DNA of 64,000 nt from Variovorax sp. Sphag1AA (GCF_014192575.1 NZ_JACHYC010000001.1:744001-808000); one strand, 5' to 3'; counted from the first letter of the stretch, positions 17,328-26,547 are shown. Notes: generated from the letters alone by a model not told the origin. A program made the numbers and translations.

Positions 17328-18143
17328 ATGAAGAGCATCCACACCACCACCAGGCTGATCGCCGCAGGCGCGATGGCGCTGGTCGCCGCAGGCGCGAGCA
17401 CCCTGGCCGCCGCACAGACGAAGAATGACCTGACCACATTGGCCGGGTTCACCATAGGGCAGTCCTGCACCGCGCTCACAGGGCAGCAGTGGGTGCCCGA
17501 ACAGGCCAAGGGGCGCATCGAAGACCGCAGCGTCGATGAAGGCGCAGGGTTCTATCGCCTCGACTATTTCGACCATTCGAGCCCCGAGCGCACGATGACC
17601 GTCAACGTCAGCTGCACGCCAGAGGGCCGCGCATGGAAGATCAACCTGAGCTTGGGTTTCAAGGTAGACGGAGAGATTCGCTCCGCGGCCATTGAGCGGG
17701 CATACGCGCGCTTCGGCAGACCAGCCTTCTACTCCGACCTATGGGCGGATCAGGCCTATCGGGAGCGGGCCCGCAAGAACGGCAAGCTTGGATCCGCACT
17801 GACGGCGTACTGGTCGAGCGAACCGGCTCCATGGAAGGGGAGCCCCAACACCGCCCGCATGTCTCCGATGTGCCAGGGCAAGTCCGAGGAGCTGCGCAGC
17901 ATCTGCAGGGTGACCCAGTCGTTCAAGGAGGAGCAGGAGCGCGCCGGCCAGCTGCGCGGGGTGGTCACAAACGCCCAGTTCGTCTTTGATGCCAAGGGCG
18001 GGCAGGAGGTGATCTCGACCCAGCGAATCGAGATGGTGGACGTCGCTGTGCGCGCCCCCAAGGACCAGGCCTCGGCCGTCGAGCAACGATCGCTCCAGCA
18101 GGAGCGAGACAAGCGAGCCACGCAGAACGCGCCGAAGTACTGA
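17328..18143 (+). CDS. Secreted hypothetical protein
   Basis: Protein of 271 aa with a Sec signal peptide (hydrophobic core at about residues 8-24, cleavage near LAAAQ). The mature part is soluble. It contains two cysteines that could pair (QSCTAL and VSCTPEG) and, later, a MCQGKSEELRSICRVT pair. A Gln/Arg/Glu-rich helical tail ends it. No family recognised. The ATG at 17328 is chosen because the signal peptide begins there; the frame is open upstream without protein-like sequence. It lies 185 bp after the PLD-like gene and probably has its own promoter. Confidence 0.7.
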   Translation: MKSIHTTTRLIAAGAMALVAAGASTLAAAQTKNDLTTLAGFTIGQSCTALTGQQWVPEQAKGRIEDRSVDEGAGFYRLDYFDHSSPERTMTVNVSCTPEGRAWKINLSLGFKVDGEIRSAAIERAYARFGRPAFYSDLWADQAYRERARKNGKLGSALTAYWSSEPAPWKGSPNTARMSPMCQGKSEELRSICRVTQSFKEEQERAGQLRGVVTNAQFVFDAKGGQEVISTQRIEMVDVAVRAPKDQASAVEQRSLQQERDKRATQNAPKY

Positions 18144-18565
18144 GCCCCAGCGAGAGCGGAGCACCAAAAGCTTTGTCCGCGAACCCAAGCCTCGTGCTTG
18201 AAAGGTCGTGAGCGAAAGCCCCGACCCCGAAGCTTCGTGAGCGAACCAGCTTCGCCATCGAAAGCTTCGTCGTCGTTAGGAAGCCCCAGGCCCAGCCCCG
18301 AACCGAAGGCCGCTACGCATCCGTAGTTTCTGCCGCCCGGCAAGGCCGACGGCAGCAGCTGGTGCGAGGCGCAAGCCAAGGCGCCAGCTGAATCTTCGAT
18401 CGCGACACTGTTCCGTTCGCGAAGCCAACCGTGATCGACACAACCTCGATGACGAAGCGCTGCGCCGACGGATCACTTCGCTGGCGGTTCTCATCAGCGA
18501 GGACGATTGGCTGGCACGTCTGTACCCGAACCACACGCGAACGCGGGCATGACACCAGACTCGAC
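18144..18565. other. Gene-less gap with short degenerate repeats
   Basis: About 420 bp with no supported gene. The first 130 bp contain repeated CGTGAGCGAA-like and CGAAAGC/CCGAAGC words (see the repeat feature). The remainder shows no structure I can name. Confidence 0.5.
18206..18245. repeat. Two direct copies of TCGTGAGCGAA
   Basis: The 11-mer TCGTGAGCGAA occurs at 18206-18216 and 18235-18245 (29-bp period). Both copies are followed by related CGAA/GCTTCG words, and partly degenerate versions lie on either side. They sit in a gene-less region. Confidence 0.55.
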
Positions 18566-18988
18566 CTAAGAGGTCGATTGAACGAAGGTATTGGCCAACA
18601 AGGAATGCGGGTCCTGCGGGGCGTCCGAAGTGTCACTCTCGGCCAGCATGCCAGCGGCGGAAGATGCGCTCGTAGTCATCTGGGCAAGCAAGTACTGAAC
18701 CATCGAATCCAGCGATTCATCCGTAAGGTTAGCAGGCATCAAAACGCCGGTCCCCTCCATCTCCGAAAGAGTCACTTCGCCATCTGAATTGCCGTCCATC
18801 TGACTTCGGTATTCCTGCTCGCTGATGGCTGGCTTGCCCTTCTCGTCCAGCGCGATACCCGGCTTGAGAATCTCGTAGAACGCCCCGAATTCCTCGGCAT
18901 TCAGTTTGCCGTCTTTGTCGCGATCGAACTTGGTGAAGGCGCTTTCCAGCATGCGCGTCAATGGATTGGCGTTGGCCACAGTGGTCAT
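18566..18988 (-). CDS. EF-hand calcium-binding protein
   Basis: Acidic protein of 140 aa with two EF-hands. The first loop is DRDKDGKLNAEEF at about residues 22-34. The second is DGNSDGEVTLSEM at about 64-77; both have the 1-3-5-12 ligand pattern. There is no signal peptide, so it is probably cytoplasmic. The C-terminal third is Ser/Ala-rich and disordered-looking. Such proteins buffer or sense calcium, and a partner cannot be inferred. It lies downstream of the first propeller kinase gene on the same strand, separated by 236 bp that contain regulatory site A, so it may belong to the proposed regulon. Confidence 0.85.
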   Translation of the reverse strand: MTTVANANPLTRMLESAFTKFDRDKDGKLNAEEFGAFYEILKPGIALDEKGKPAISEQEYRSQMDGNSDGEVTLSEMEGTGVLMPANLTDESLDSMVQYLLAQMTTSASSAAGMLAESDTSDAPQDPHSLLANTFVQSTS

Positions 18989-19115
18989 GATGTTGCTCTG
19001 AACTGTTGAGGGTGTGTCAGTGTCCGTTTAAGGGGTCACTTTCAATTGCACAAATTGCGAGGTAATCCCGTGCCTGATTCTTGGCCTGCCCTCAATTGCG
19101 TAGCGGTGTGACACC

Positions 19116-19132
19116 TTCGTCCAATGGATGCG
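19116..19132 (+). promoter_or_regulatory. Regulatory site A of shared 18-bp motif
   Basis: Core TTCGTCC-AAT-GGATGCG preceded by GACACC, reading on the plus strand. It lies in the gap between the EF-hand gene (starting at 18988, minus strand) and the 3' end of the first propeller kinase gene. Over the stretch ACACCTTCGTSCAATGGATG it differs from site B at a single base. The motif reads away from the EF-hand gene, so its target is uncertain. Confidence 0.55.
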
Positions 19133-19224
19133 TTCGACGACTCCTGCTGCAATCGCATCGTGTGCAGGAATGCCGCCATCGCGTTCACTTTCGACGTGAG
19201 GGTCAGCGCCAATTCCCGAACAAA

Positions 19225-22200
19225 TCATTCATCGGCGGCGACGGAGCCTGAAGATGCGTAGATTCGCTCTCCACCAACGACCAGATCCACTTCGGTGCCA
19301 CTACCCAATCGGCTCCACAGTGTGAGCTTTCCGTCAATCAACTCGGCGCGCTCGCGCATGCCTTTCATTCCGAAATGATTCGGACGCCCGTTGCGAACCA
19401 TCTCGCTATCCATGCCCTTTCCATCGTCCCGAACGCGGATTCGAAACGCGCGTTCGTCATAGCGGATCTCGACTTCGACTCGGGTGGGTTCGGCATGTTG
19501 GAATGCGTTGCGCAAAGCCTCTCCTGCGATGCGCAATACGTCGTCACGGAGCACTGGGTGCAACTGACGTTCGCGGCCCTGTACCTCGACGCCAAAGTCG
19601 ATACGAGACCGTGCGGGGCCGATAGCCAGAGAGCGACCCAGTGCGCGAACCGCGTCTGCGAAATCAGAACTCTCGCCGCTCGCGCCGCGCAGCCCTTGTA
19701 CGGCGTCCCGGCCCTCAACAATCGCTTCAGAGGTTTGATTGATGCATTCCTCCAGCATGAGACGTCCTCGGTCGTGCGGCCACAGATGCAGCACCGTTTG
19801 GAGTCGCACCAACTGACCTTGGACGCTCTGCAGAAAGGTGTCGTGAAGCTCTCGCGCGATTCGAAGTCGCTCATCAACCCGTGCGTCAAGTGACAAGTTG
19901 AATTGGCGTGACAGCCGCGCAACACGAAGCCGATACAAACCAACAAGCAACAACGCTGCCGTGACAAAGCACGCGGCTCGAAAGAAGTTCGTTTGCCACC
20001 ATGCCGGTGCGATGGAGAACTCCAAAGTGTCGCCGTCCTGATTCCAGATCCCGCTGTCGTTGCTCGCTATCACGTGGAAACGGTAGCGCCCCGGTGCAAG
20101 GTCGGTGTAGAAGGCTTGGCGACGGGTGCCGCCATCCAGCCAGTCCGTGTCTCGACCTTCCAGGCGATAGCGGAACCGCACCTGCTCGGGCACTGAAAAG
20201 CTGAGCGCCGTGTATTCGATCTTGAGATCTCGTAGCAGGGGCGGTAGCTGCAGGCTCTCTCCTGGCTCGTGAATAGACCCGTCTGCGACGAGCTGTTCAA
20301 TGCGCACGGGAGGAGGGACGTTGTTGAAAGGTATTCGTCCAGGATCAATCGATGCGATCCCATCGCCTGTAACGAACCAGATGCGACCGTCCTGGGTGAG
20401 GGCAGCCTTGGGCGTGTACAACTGGACCTGCTGCAACTGACCAACTGCGCTCGTATTGGCAGGCTGCGAAACCCCCTGCCACTGATCGAGGACGCGGACA
20501 CTTACCTTCCTTGTGGCGTCGTTGTCCATCGCCGCGCCCCACGCGTCCATCTCTGTGCTCGGTACCTCCACCAGGCCGCAAGGCGTATAGATCCACGTTG
20601 ACCGCGCATCCACGAGGGACCAATATGCGCCATCGCAAGGCATGCCGCTCTTCTGGTCCAGTCGACTGGCCCGACCCTGCTTTAGTCGCGTCAGCCCAGC
20701 GCCGGTTGCGACCCAGACGAAACCATCGGAATCAGTGCGAATGTGCCTGATGCCAGCGCCGCCGGAGCGCTCGCGCAGCTGCAGTGACGTCCGCACTTTG
20801 CCATTGAGAACGTTCAGAACCTTTTCCGACCACAGGCCAAGCCACAGCGAATCGTCTGCCGGATCGACAATCATCGTGGACACCCGGATGTTCTCGCCAA
20901 TCGTTGACCACTTCGTGCTTTCGAGGTGTCCATCCGGACTCAGTCGCAAAAGCCCCTCGTCGCGATGTGCAATCCAGATGTTGCCGCGCGAGTCTTCGGC
21001 AATACCGTCGATCGTTCCCAGAGGTATGCCGGGAACCCCGACGAAGCGATCGCCTTCGAAGTATCCGAGCTCGAATAGAGAGGCCAACCAAATCCTCCCT
21101 TTGCGGTCCTCGAACATGGTTGACGCTCTTGCTGATCGAACTGGAAATACTTTTGACTGCTGGATTCGATAGACAGAAGTCGTGGTCGCCGCCCACACAT
21201 CTCCATTTCGCCCTGTCAGAACCGTTGCCACGCGCCCTTTGATGCCATCGCTGCGCGAGTAAATCGCGGCGGCCATTGGCCTGAATCGATCGAGTCCTCT
21301 GGGCGTCGAAGCCCACATGTTGCCTTCCCTGTCTTCGAACAGTCCCAGGACGTGGTCGCCTGACAGCCCCTCGGAGGCGGTATACGCATCCACACGGCCA
21401 TCGAATAGGCGCAGCAGCCCATTGTCAGCAGCGGCAATCCAAAGTCCACCGTCGCGGTCAAAGAGGATTCTTGTGAAGTAGAGGCTCCGGGCCCAGGAGG
21501 GCAGAGGGATGGCTTCGACCCTCCCATCGACAATGCGCATCAGCTCACCATCGGTGCCTATCACGATTGCGCCATCGGGGGATGCTGTCATGGTCCGCAG
21601 TGATGCGATGCGCTTTGGCAAGGGATACACACGCATCGGAGTAGACCCGTGCTTCCAAACCTGCTTGCTTCCCGCTACCCAGAGAGCGCCGGCACTGTCT
21701 TGGGTCAGCGCGATGATGGGATCGTCGTAGGTGTCTTGGGCTCCTCGACAGTCGTCCGAGTTCTCGCGGATAGAGCACAGTACGCCCGTATCGCCCCGAG
21801 ACCCGCCGACCCAGACGGCCCCTTGGGCATCCTCGGCCAGCGAGTTGATGGTCTTGCCCTTGAGCGCCGGAAAAGTGGTGAACGTGCCGCCCTTCCAGCG
21901 CGCCAGACCCCGCAAGGTGCCGATCCACAGTGCGCCGTCGTGCGATCCAAGCAACGTTCGGACTCGATCATCGGGGAGCGCGCTGCCTGAGGGTGGCTTC
22001 CATTGCACACTTCTCACGCCGTCAAAACGTAAGACCCCCTTCGGTGTTCCTAGCCAGAGATAACCATCCGTCGTCTGCGCAATTGGCCCGATCGTTCCCG
22101 GGCCGACCTCGTCCAGGTTCTGCCAGACGGTATGGCCATACTTCGAAATGGCCACCGTCGGGTCAAGCGCCATGGCTGGTGCCAACCAGGTAGCCGTCCA

Positions 22201-22236
22201 CAACAGCAGCGCCATGCGCACGAACCAGCGTGTCAC
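19225..22236 (-). CDS. Two-component propeller sensor histidine kinase (copy 1)
   Basis: Membrane sensor kinase of about 1,003 aa. A signal peptide (MALLLWTATWLAPAMA region) leads into a long periplasmic part with about a dozen two-component-propeller repeats (pattern DGxLWIGT/GNMWAST), forming one or two beta-propellers over about residues 30-640. A Y_Y_Y domain follows at about 665-735 (FRYRLEGRDTDW, LAPGRYRFHV), then one membrane span near 750-767. A HisKA_3 domain has His at about 798 (RELHDTFLQSVQG), and a HATPase domain follows (LRNAFQHA, DDGKGMD). The GTG at 22236 is chosen because GGAGGA lies just upstream. It is paralogous to the kinase at 32780-35839 and has no receiver domain, so a separate regulator such as the one at 30461 is needed. 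Confidence 0.92.
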   Translation of the reverse strand: MTRWFVRMALLLWTATWLAPAMALDPTVAISKYGHTVWQNLDEVGPGTIGPIAQTTDGYLWLGTPKGVLRFDGVRSVQWKPPSGSALPDDRVRTLLGSHDGALWIGTLRGLARWKGGTFTTFPALKGKTINSLAEDAQGAVWVGGSRGDTGVLCSIRENSDDCRGAQDTYDDPIIALTQDSAGALWVAGSKQVWKHGSTPMRVYPLPKRIASLRTMTASPDGAIVIGTDGELMRIVDGRVEAIPLPSWARSLYFTRILFDRDGGLWIAAADNGLLRLFDGRVDAYTASEGLSGDHVLGLFEDREGNMWASTPRGLDRFRPMAAAIYSRSDGIKGRVATVLTGRNGDVWAATTTSVYRIQQSKVFPVRSARASTMFEDRKGRIWLASLFELGYFEGDRFVGVPGIPLGTIDGIAEDSRGNIWIAHRDEGLLRLSPDGHLESTKWSTIGENIRVSTMIVDPADDSLWLGLWSEKVLNVLNGKVRTSLQLRERSGGAGIRHIRTDSDGFVWVATGAGLTRLKQGRASRLDQKSGMPCDGAYWSLVDARSTWIYTPCGLVEVPSTEMDAWGAAMDNDATRKVSVRVLDQWQGVSQPANTSAVGQLQQVQLYTPKAALTQDGRIWFVTGDGIASIDPGRIPFNNVPPPVRIEQLVADGSIHEPGESLQLPPLLRDLKIEYTALSFSVPEQVRFRYRLEGRDTDWLDGGTRRQAFYTDLAPGRYRFHVIASNDSGIWNQDGDTLEFSIAPAWWQTNFFRAACFVTAALLLVGLYRLRVARLSRQFNLSLDARVDERLRIARELHDTFLQSVQGQLVRLQTVLHLWPHDRGRLMLEECINQTSEAIVEGRDAVQGLRGASGESSDFADAVRALGRSLAIGPARSRIDFGVEVQGRERQLHPVLRDDVLRIAGEALRNAFQHAEPTRVEVEIRYDERAFRIRVRDDGKGMDSEMVRNGRPNHFGMKGMRERAELIDGKLTLWSRLGSGTEVDLVVGGERIYASSGSVAADE

Positions 22237-22418
22237 GATTCCTCCAGCCACCGACCCACGGGGCAATACCACTCATCTTGCCGCACGTCGACTGAATGCG
22301 GTAGCCGATGTGCGACTGTGCTGAGCGAAGCCAGCCGGCCGGCGGCGTCCGTCGAAGGCGTTGCACTGTGCCCGTTGCAGATGTATTCGTTGTCGCTGGA
22401 GCAGGCGGGTCGGATCAA

Positions 22419-22985
22419 TCAACACTCATTCGGCGGTATCGCAACCACGTCCGATGATTGGCGCCATACGTACCAACTCTGGACCTCATTCGCACGGACA
22501 AGCCGGACGATCAGATCGTTCGTACCCAGGTCGCCGATGTCGGCGGCGGAGGTTGCCAGTGGCCTCGCTTCGCCGAGCACGAGTTCGTGCGCTCCCAGTA
22601 GGCGGTGGAGCTGAGCCTGCGAGCCTTCGATGCCGCCCGGCGGGCGTGCAAGCCGGGTTTCTTCAACGATGTCTCGCGCGGTTGCCCGAGCCACACCCCC
22701 GAGCGTCTGTATCCGTTCACCGATCTCGTCCATGATGGCTTCCTGCTCGCCATAGTGCTTGTCGAACAGTTGATGCAGTTCGAAGAACGTCGCACCCGAG
22801 GCCTGCCAATGGAACTTCTTGTACAGGTCGCGCAGTGCCATGGTGTGCGCCAGGAGGCGGTTCAGGGACATGACGCTCTTGTGGCGAACATCCTGAGCAA
22901 GGCCCAGACGGACCGGGACCAAGCTGCCAAAAGCCTGTGCGTGCGATTCCGAGGGCTGAGCTACCGAATTGCTGTCGTTGGTCAT
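22419..22985 (-). CDS. dps: Dps family DNA-protection ferritin
   Basis: Protein of 188 aa of the Dps/miniferritin family. Conserved ferroxidase-site residues are visible in the central helices: the LLAHTMALRDLYKKFHW stretch, then LHQLFDKHYGEQEAIMDEIGERI with the Asp/Glu ligands. Dps oxidises Fe(II) with hydrogen peroxide and coats DNA in stressed or starved cells. The 25-residue N-terminal tail is polar rather than lysine-rich. A strong ribosome site (GGAGG) precedes the ATG. It is the last gene of a minus-strand series that starts with the epoxide hydrolase (26453) and follows the enoyl-CoA hydratase by 18 bp, implying co-regulation with those enzymes. Confidence 0.92.
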   Translation of the reverse strand: MTNDSNSVAQPSESHAQAFGSLVPVRLGLAQDVRHKSVMSLNRLLAHTMALRDLYKKFHWQASGATFFELHQLFDKHYGEQEAIMDEIGERIQTLGGVARATARDIVEETRLARPPGGIEGSQAQLHRLLGAHELVLGEARPLATSAADIGDLGTNDLIVRLVRANEVQSWYVWRQSSDVVAIPPNEC

Positions 22986-23003
22986 TTTTGCCTCCGTTCG
23001 CCT

Positions 23004-23840
23004 CTAGGCCGACGCCGAGTAGGTCGAGACATGGTGGCCGAGCCGAAGCTCGGTGTCGGATGCCGTCTGCAGCCCCTTGGCAGCCAGCGCGGTCGAGCGC
23101 GCACGAGTCTCGGGCCGCGCAACAGATGCGTAGAACGCCTGCAACGCAGGAGGGAACACGGAGTCGGGGGGCAGGCTTGCATCATTCACGAAGGCCTTCG
23201 TGTCCACGATGCCGGCCTTCTCGAAGCCGGCGACACGACGTGCAAATGCATCCACGAAGCCCTCGAAATGCTCATCGGGGACGGCGCGGTTGACGTATCC
23301 ATAGCGCTCCGCGAGCGAACCGTCGAAGTCGTCGGCGCCGAGCAGGACTTCCAGAGCCCGTCCCCGTCCCATGAGCAGGGGAAGCCTGGCCATCGGGCCA
23401 CCGCCGGGCACGGCGCCAAGGCCGACTTCGAACTGTCCGAGGATGGCCTTCTCCCGGCTGGCAAAACGAATGTCGCACGCCAGAGCGAACTCGCTGCCTG
23501 CGCCCCGTGCCCGACCCCGAATTGCGGCAATGGTGACGGCGGGGACCCGGGACAATCTCGTCAGGACATCGAGCCAAGGGTGCATGCCGGACTTGCCCGG
23601 CTTCATCTTCTGCGTCACGGCCTTGTCCACGAACATGTCGTAGTGCGCCAGATAGAAATCCGGATTGGCACTGGTAAACACGACGACTCGAACGTCTGCA
23701 TCCGTCTCGATCCTTGAGATCAACGCATCCAACTCACCGATCGTCTCCGGGCCAATGATATTGACGGGCGGGTGATCGAAGGTCGCGGTCCAGTACGCGG
23801 GGGAGTTCTGGATCAGTCGAATTTGGTCTTGGCTTGCCAT
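23004..23840 (-). CDS. Enoyl-CoA hydratase/isomerase family protein (cytoplasmic)
   Basis: Crotonase-fold protein of 278 aa. The oxyanion-hole segment is IRGRARGAGSEFALACDIRFA. The two glutamates that activate water in enoyl-CoA hydratases lie in GAGSE and in GQFEVGLGAVPGGGP. The CoA-binding VVVFTSANPDFYLAHYD region is also present. Hydratase activity is therefore possible, but the substrate is unknown. The ATG at 23840 is chosen because the conserved fold begins there. It is closely similar to the signal-peptide-bearing protein at 39098, and the pair looks like a duplication. It sits in a series with SDR, RidA and epoxide hydrolase genes, 33 bp after the SDR stop. Confidence 0.9.
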   Translation of the reverse strand: MASQDQIRLIQNSPAYWTATFDHPPVNIIGPETIGELDALISRIETDADVRVVVFTSANPDFYLAHYDMFVDKAVTQKMKPGKSGMHPWLDVLTRLSRVPAVTIAAIRGRARGAGSEFALACDIRFASREKAILGQFEVGLGAVPGGGPMARLPLLMGRGRALEVLLGADDFDGSLAERYGYVNRAVPDEHFEGFVDAFARRVAGFEKAGIVDTKAFVNDASLPPDSVFPPALQAFYASVARPETRARSTALAAKGLQTASDTELRLGHHVSTYSASA

Positions 23841-23872
23841 TGGGCTTCTCCGGGTTTGATTAGTGGACTGAC

Positions 23873-24583
23873 TCAGTGGCCGGCGCTTTGCCCGCCATCT
23901 ACATGAAGGATCTCGCCCGTGACGAACGTCGCAGCTTCGAGATAGAGAACGGCTGCAACCACGTCGTCGACCTGTGCGAGGCGACCGAGTGGATGCAGTT
24001 GGGCAAGCGTGCTGTGGTGTTCCTTGGCGTGCATCGGCGTGTCGACGACGCCGGGCGAGACTGCATTGACTCGAATTCCGCGCGCCGCATGTTCGATGGC
24101 CAGCGATCGGGTGAGCGCATTCAAGGCACCCTTGGTGATGGCTGCGAGGGCCGCCGGAACAGCCGAACGCGCGTGGTCGACGAGACTGGTGGTGATGCTC
24201 ACGACGTGCCCGCTGTTCCTCGGGTTCATTTGCTCGACCGCGAGCTGCGTGATCCGAAAACTGCCCACGAGATTGACCCTCATCGCGTCGTCGAAGTCCG
24301 CTCGCGTGAGCTCGGTGAAAGGCTTCGACAGAAAGATGCCCGCGTTGTTCACCAAGGTGTCGATGCGCCCAAATTGCTTCATTGCGGCGCCGATCACCTT
24401 CTCCCCGGTGGACCAATCGGCAATGTCGCCGGGGATCGCCAGCACCCTGTCGTCAGGTGACTGTGTGATGGACCGGGAGGTGGCAACCACGCGATAGCCG
24501 ATGCGGAGGAACCCTTTGACAAGCCCCGCGCCGATCCCCTGCGAGGCGCCGGTGACGATCGCGACCTTCTGACCGTTGTTCAT
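23873..24583 (-). CDS. Short-chain dehydrogenase/reductase family protein
   Basis: Rossmann-fold protein of 236 aa. The cofactor-binding glycine motif is TGASQGIGAG at about residues 11-20, NNAG lies near 84, and the closing PGVVDTP and GEILHVDGG motifs are present. The catalytic Ser is in SITTSLVD, but the position of the Tyr in the usual YxxxK is alanine (ALAAITKGAL); only the lysine remains. The same replacement occurs in an SDR subfamily with an ITKGGL-type motif, so it is probably ancestral rather than a fresh mutation, and standard dehydrogenase chemistry is doubtful. It lies 10 bp after the RidA stop codon. Confidence 0.9.
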   Translation of the reverse strand: MNNGQKVAIVTGASQGIGAGLVKGFLRIGYRVVATSRSITQSPDDRVLAIPGDIADWSTGEKVIGAAMKQFGRIDTLVNNAGIFLSKPFTELTRADFDDAMRVNLVGSFRITQLAVEQMNPRNSGHVVSITTSLVDHARSAVPAALAAITKGALNALTRSLAIEHAARGIRVNAVSPGVVDTPMHAKEHHSTLAQLHPLGRLAQVDDVVAAVLYLEAATFVTGEILHVDGGQSAGH

Positions 24584-24593
24584 TGCATTGCTC

Positions 24594-25091
24594 CTAGTCT
24601 TCTTCCAACTCGACGATGAGTTCCAGCTCCACCGGGACGCCCAGCGGGAGGCTCTGTACGCCGAAGACCAAACGGCTGGGATTCCTGGCTTCTCCGAACA
24701 CGTTCTGAAGGATGATGGATGCGCCGTCCGCAACCCGCGGCTGTTGCAGGAAGTCCTCTGTAGTCGTTATGAACACACTCAGCCGCACGATGCGCGCCAC
24801 CCGGTCCAGAGATCCTGTGTGAGCGCGGATCAGGGCCAGTGCATTCAGGGCGGCGATCCGAGCGGCATCGCGGGCGGCTTCGACACCGAGTTCAGCTCCA
24901 ACTCGGCCTGTGCACCTGGCCGTGTTCTGAACCGTCGGCAGCATCCCGGTGAGAAACAGAAGCCGGCCTGACTGCACTGCCATTGCGTAGATGCCAAGCG
25001 GCTGCGGCGGGGAGGGCAAGTCGATCTGGAGGTCGCGCAGCCGGTCCTCTGCACTGGGCGGCTGGAGAGAGGATTGCAAGAGTTCGTTCAT
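24594..25091 (-). CDS. RidA family protein
   Basis: Protein of 165 aa of the YjgF/YER057c/UK114 (RidA) family, which forms trimers and in the archetype hydrolyses reactive enamine/imine intermediates. Family features are LLFLTGMLPT near residue 45, GVEAARDAARIAALNALALIRAHTGSLDRVARIVRLSVFI in the middle, and the closing ARNPSRLVFGVQSLPLGVPVELELIVEL with the substrate-site Arg/Glu. It is slightly longer than RidA itself and closer to the YabJ-like TIGR/COG0251 members found in catabolic operons. It sits between epoxide hydrolase and SDR genes, consistent with clearing a reactive intermediate in that pathway; this is inference. Confidence 0.9.
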   Translation of the reverse strand: MNELLQSSLQPPSAEDRLRDLQIDLPSPPQPLGIYAMAVQSGRLLFLTGMLPTVQNTARCTGRVGAELGVEAARDAARIAALNALALIRAHTGSLDRVARIVRLSVFITTTEDFLQQPRVADGASIILQNVFGEARNPSRLVFGVQSLPLGVPVELELIVELEED

Positions 25092-25130
25092 GACTAGGTT
25101 CCAGCAACGTTGTGCGACGGGTGTACGTCC

Positions 25131-26453
25131 CTAGCGCAATGACTTGAAGGCCGCACGCATTTCGGTCGCAAACAACTGCGGCTCCTCCCAGGCAGCGAAG
25201 TGCCCGCCTTTGTCCACCTCGTTGAAGTAGACGAGTGTGGGATAGGCGCGTTGCGTCCAGCTCTTCGGCGCCTGGTAGATCTCACCGGGGAATACGGTGA
25301 CCGCCACGGGAACCTTGATCTCGGTGGTTCGCTGGGCAGGCGAACTGAAGTTGTTGTTGTTGTTCTCCCAATAGAGCCGCGCCGATGAGATCGCGCTATT
25401 GGTGACCCAATAGAGCGTGATGTCATCCAGCATCTCGTCCTTTGTCAGGGAACGCTCGGCGTCGCCCCCGCTGTAGGTCCATTGGGTGAACTTGTCGAAC
25501 ATCCACGACGCCAGGCCGGCGGGCGAGTCCGATAGGCCATAGCCCACCGTCTGGGGCCGCGTAACCATCATCACGCCATAGCCCGCGTTCTTCTTGAAGA
25601 ATGTGTCCAGCGCGTTGTATGCAGCTTTCTCCTTTTCGCTCAGTCCCGCGGGGGCGGGATCTCCATTGCTCAAGGCCTTTGCAGCCTCCTCGGGAACCGT
25701 TGCCGGCATGTTCACGTGGATGCCCACCAGACCTGGGGGCGCTTGGCGGCCCATTGCGTCGGCAACGACGGAGCCCCAGTCGCCACCTTGAGAGACGTAT
25801 CGCTTGTAGCCAAGTCGCTTCATCAGTACGTCCCAGGCGCGCCCCATGCGGTCGGGCCCCCAACCGGTGCCGACGGGGCGGTCCGAGAACCCGTAGCCAG
25901 GCATCGAGGGAATAACAACGTCGAACGCGTCCTCGGCGCGGCCGCCGTGCGCCGTCGGATTGGTCAGCGGGTCGATGGCCTTGACGATCTCCAGGACGGA
26001 TCCCGGCCAGCCGTGGGTGATGATGATTGGCAGCGCGTTGGGATGCTTGGATCGCACGTGGATGAAATGAATGTTCAGGCCGTCGATCTCGGTCGTGAAC
26101 TGCGGCAGCGCGTTGAGCTTCGCTTCGATCCTTCGCCAGTCATAGCTGGTGCCCCAGTAGCGAACGAGGTCCTGGAGCTTTGCCAGGGGTACGCCTTGAG
26201 ACTGGTCCGGCACGGTCTCCTTGTCGGGCCAACGCGTGGCCATTACGCGCTTGCGAAGATCCGCCAGCGTTTCTTCGGAGACGTGTACCTTGAAGGGGCG
26301 GATCATGTCCGCCGGGGAGTCATTGACGGACACCGCGGGTGTAGCCAAAGTCTGCGCCATCGTGGGGGTGCTCGTCAGCGCGAGGCTTGCTGTGAGGGTG
26401 GCGCAAACGGCGCGCAAGCGCAGCTTGCGAATAGTCGAGGATGCGTTGGACAA
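25131..26453 (-). CDS. Secreted epoxide hydrolase (EHN-type)
   Basis: Alpha/beta hydrolase of 440 aa with an N-terminal Sec signal peptide (cleavage near TMAQT) and an EHN (epoxide hydrolase N-terminal) domain at about 50-160. The oxyanion turn is ITHGWPGS, the nucleophilic Asp is in SQGGDWGS, and the late His is in KGGHFAAWEEP. This is the microsomal-type epoxide hydrolase layout, which opens epoxides to diols, placed here outside the cytoplasm. It starts at a TTG, supported by AGGAG 7 bp upstream and by the signal peptide. It is the first gene of the series EH-ridA-SDR-ECH-dps, with regulatory site B about 80 bp upstream. Confidence 0.9.
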   Translation of the reverse strand: MSNASSTIRKLRLRAVCATLTASLALTSTPTMAQTLATPAVSVNDSPADMIRPFKVHVSEETLADLRKRVMATRWPDKETVPDQSQGVPLAKLQDLVRYWGTSYDWRRIEAKLNALPQFTTEIDGLNIHFIHVRSKHPNALPIIITHGWPGSVLEIVKAIDPLTNPTAHGGRAEDAFDVVIPSMPGYGFSDRPVGTGWGPDRMGRAWDVLMKRLGYKRYVSQGGDWGSVVADAMGRQAPPGLVGIHVNMPATVPEEAAKALSNGDPAPAGLSEKEKAAYNALDTFFKKNAGYGVMMVTRPQTVGYGLSDSPAGLASWMFDKFTQWTYSGGDAERSLTKDEMLDDITLYWVTNSAISSARLYWENNNNNFSSPAQRTTEIKVPVAVTVFPGEIYQAPKSWTQRAYPTLVYFNEVDKGGHFAAWEEPQLFATEMRAAFKSLR

Positions 26454-26530
26454 GATGATCTCCTGTTGAGCGCGGTGGCCAGGGCGGCACGGTTCAAGCG
26501 CGAGGTCTCATCACATCAGATCGAGGACAC

Positions 26531-26547
26531 CTCATCCATTGCACGAA
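26531..26547 (-). promoter_or_regulatory. Regulatory site B of shared 18-bp motif
   Basis: Minus-strand core TTCGTGC-AAT-GGATGAG preceded by GACACC and followed by a GTGTCC that mirrors it. It lies 78 bp upstream of the epoxide hydrolase start codon, in the orientation of transcription, so it probably controls the five-gene operon. Confidence 0.62.

Noticed and set aside
19375..19893. Plus-strand frame downstream of motif site A
   Set aside because: It is antisense to the kinase HATPase region and has no ribosome site, so it does not explain the target of site A.
22237..22418. A motif copy upstream of kinase copy 1
   Set aside because: The closest word (CGCCTTCGACGGACG) lacks the CCAAT core, so I do not count it.
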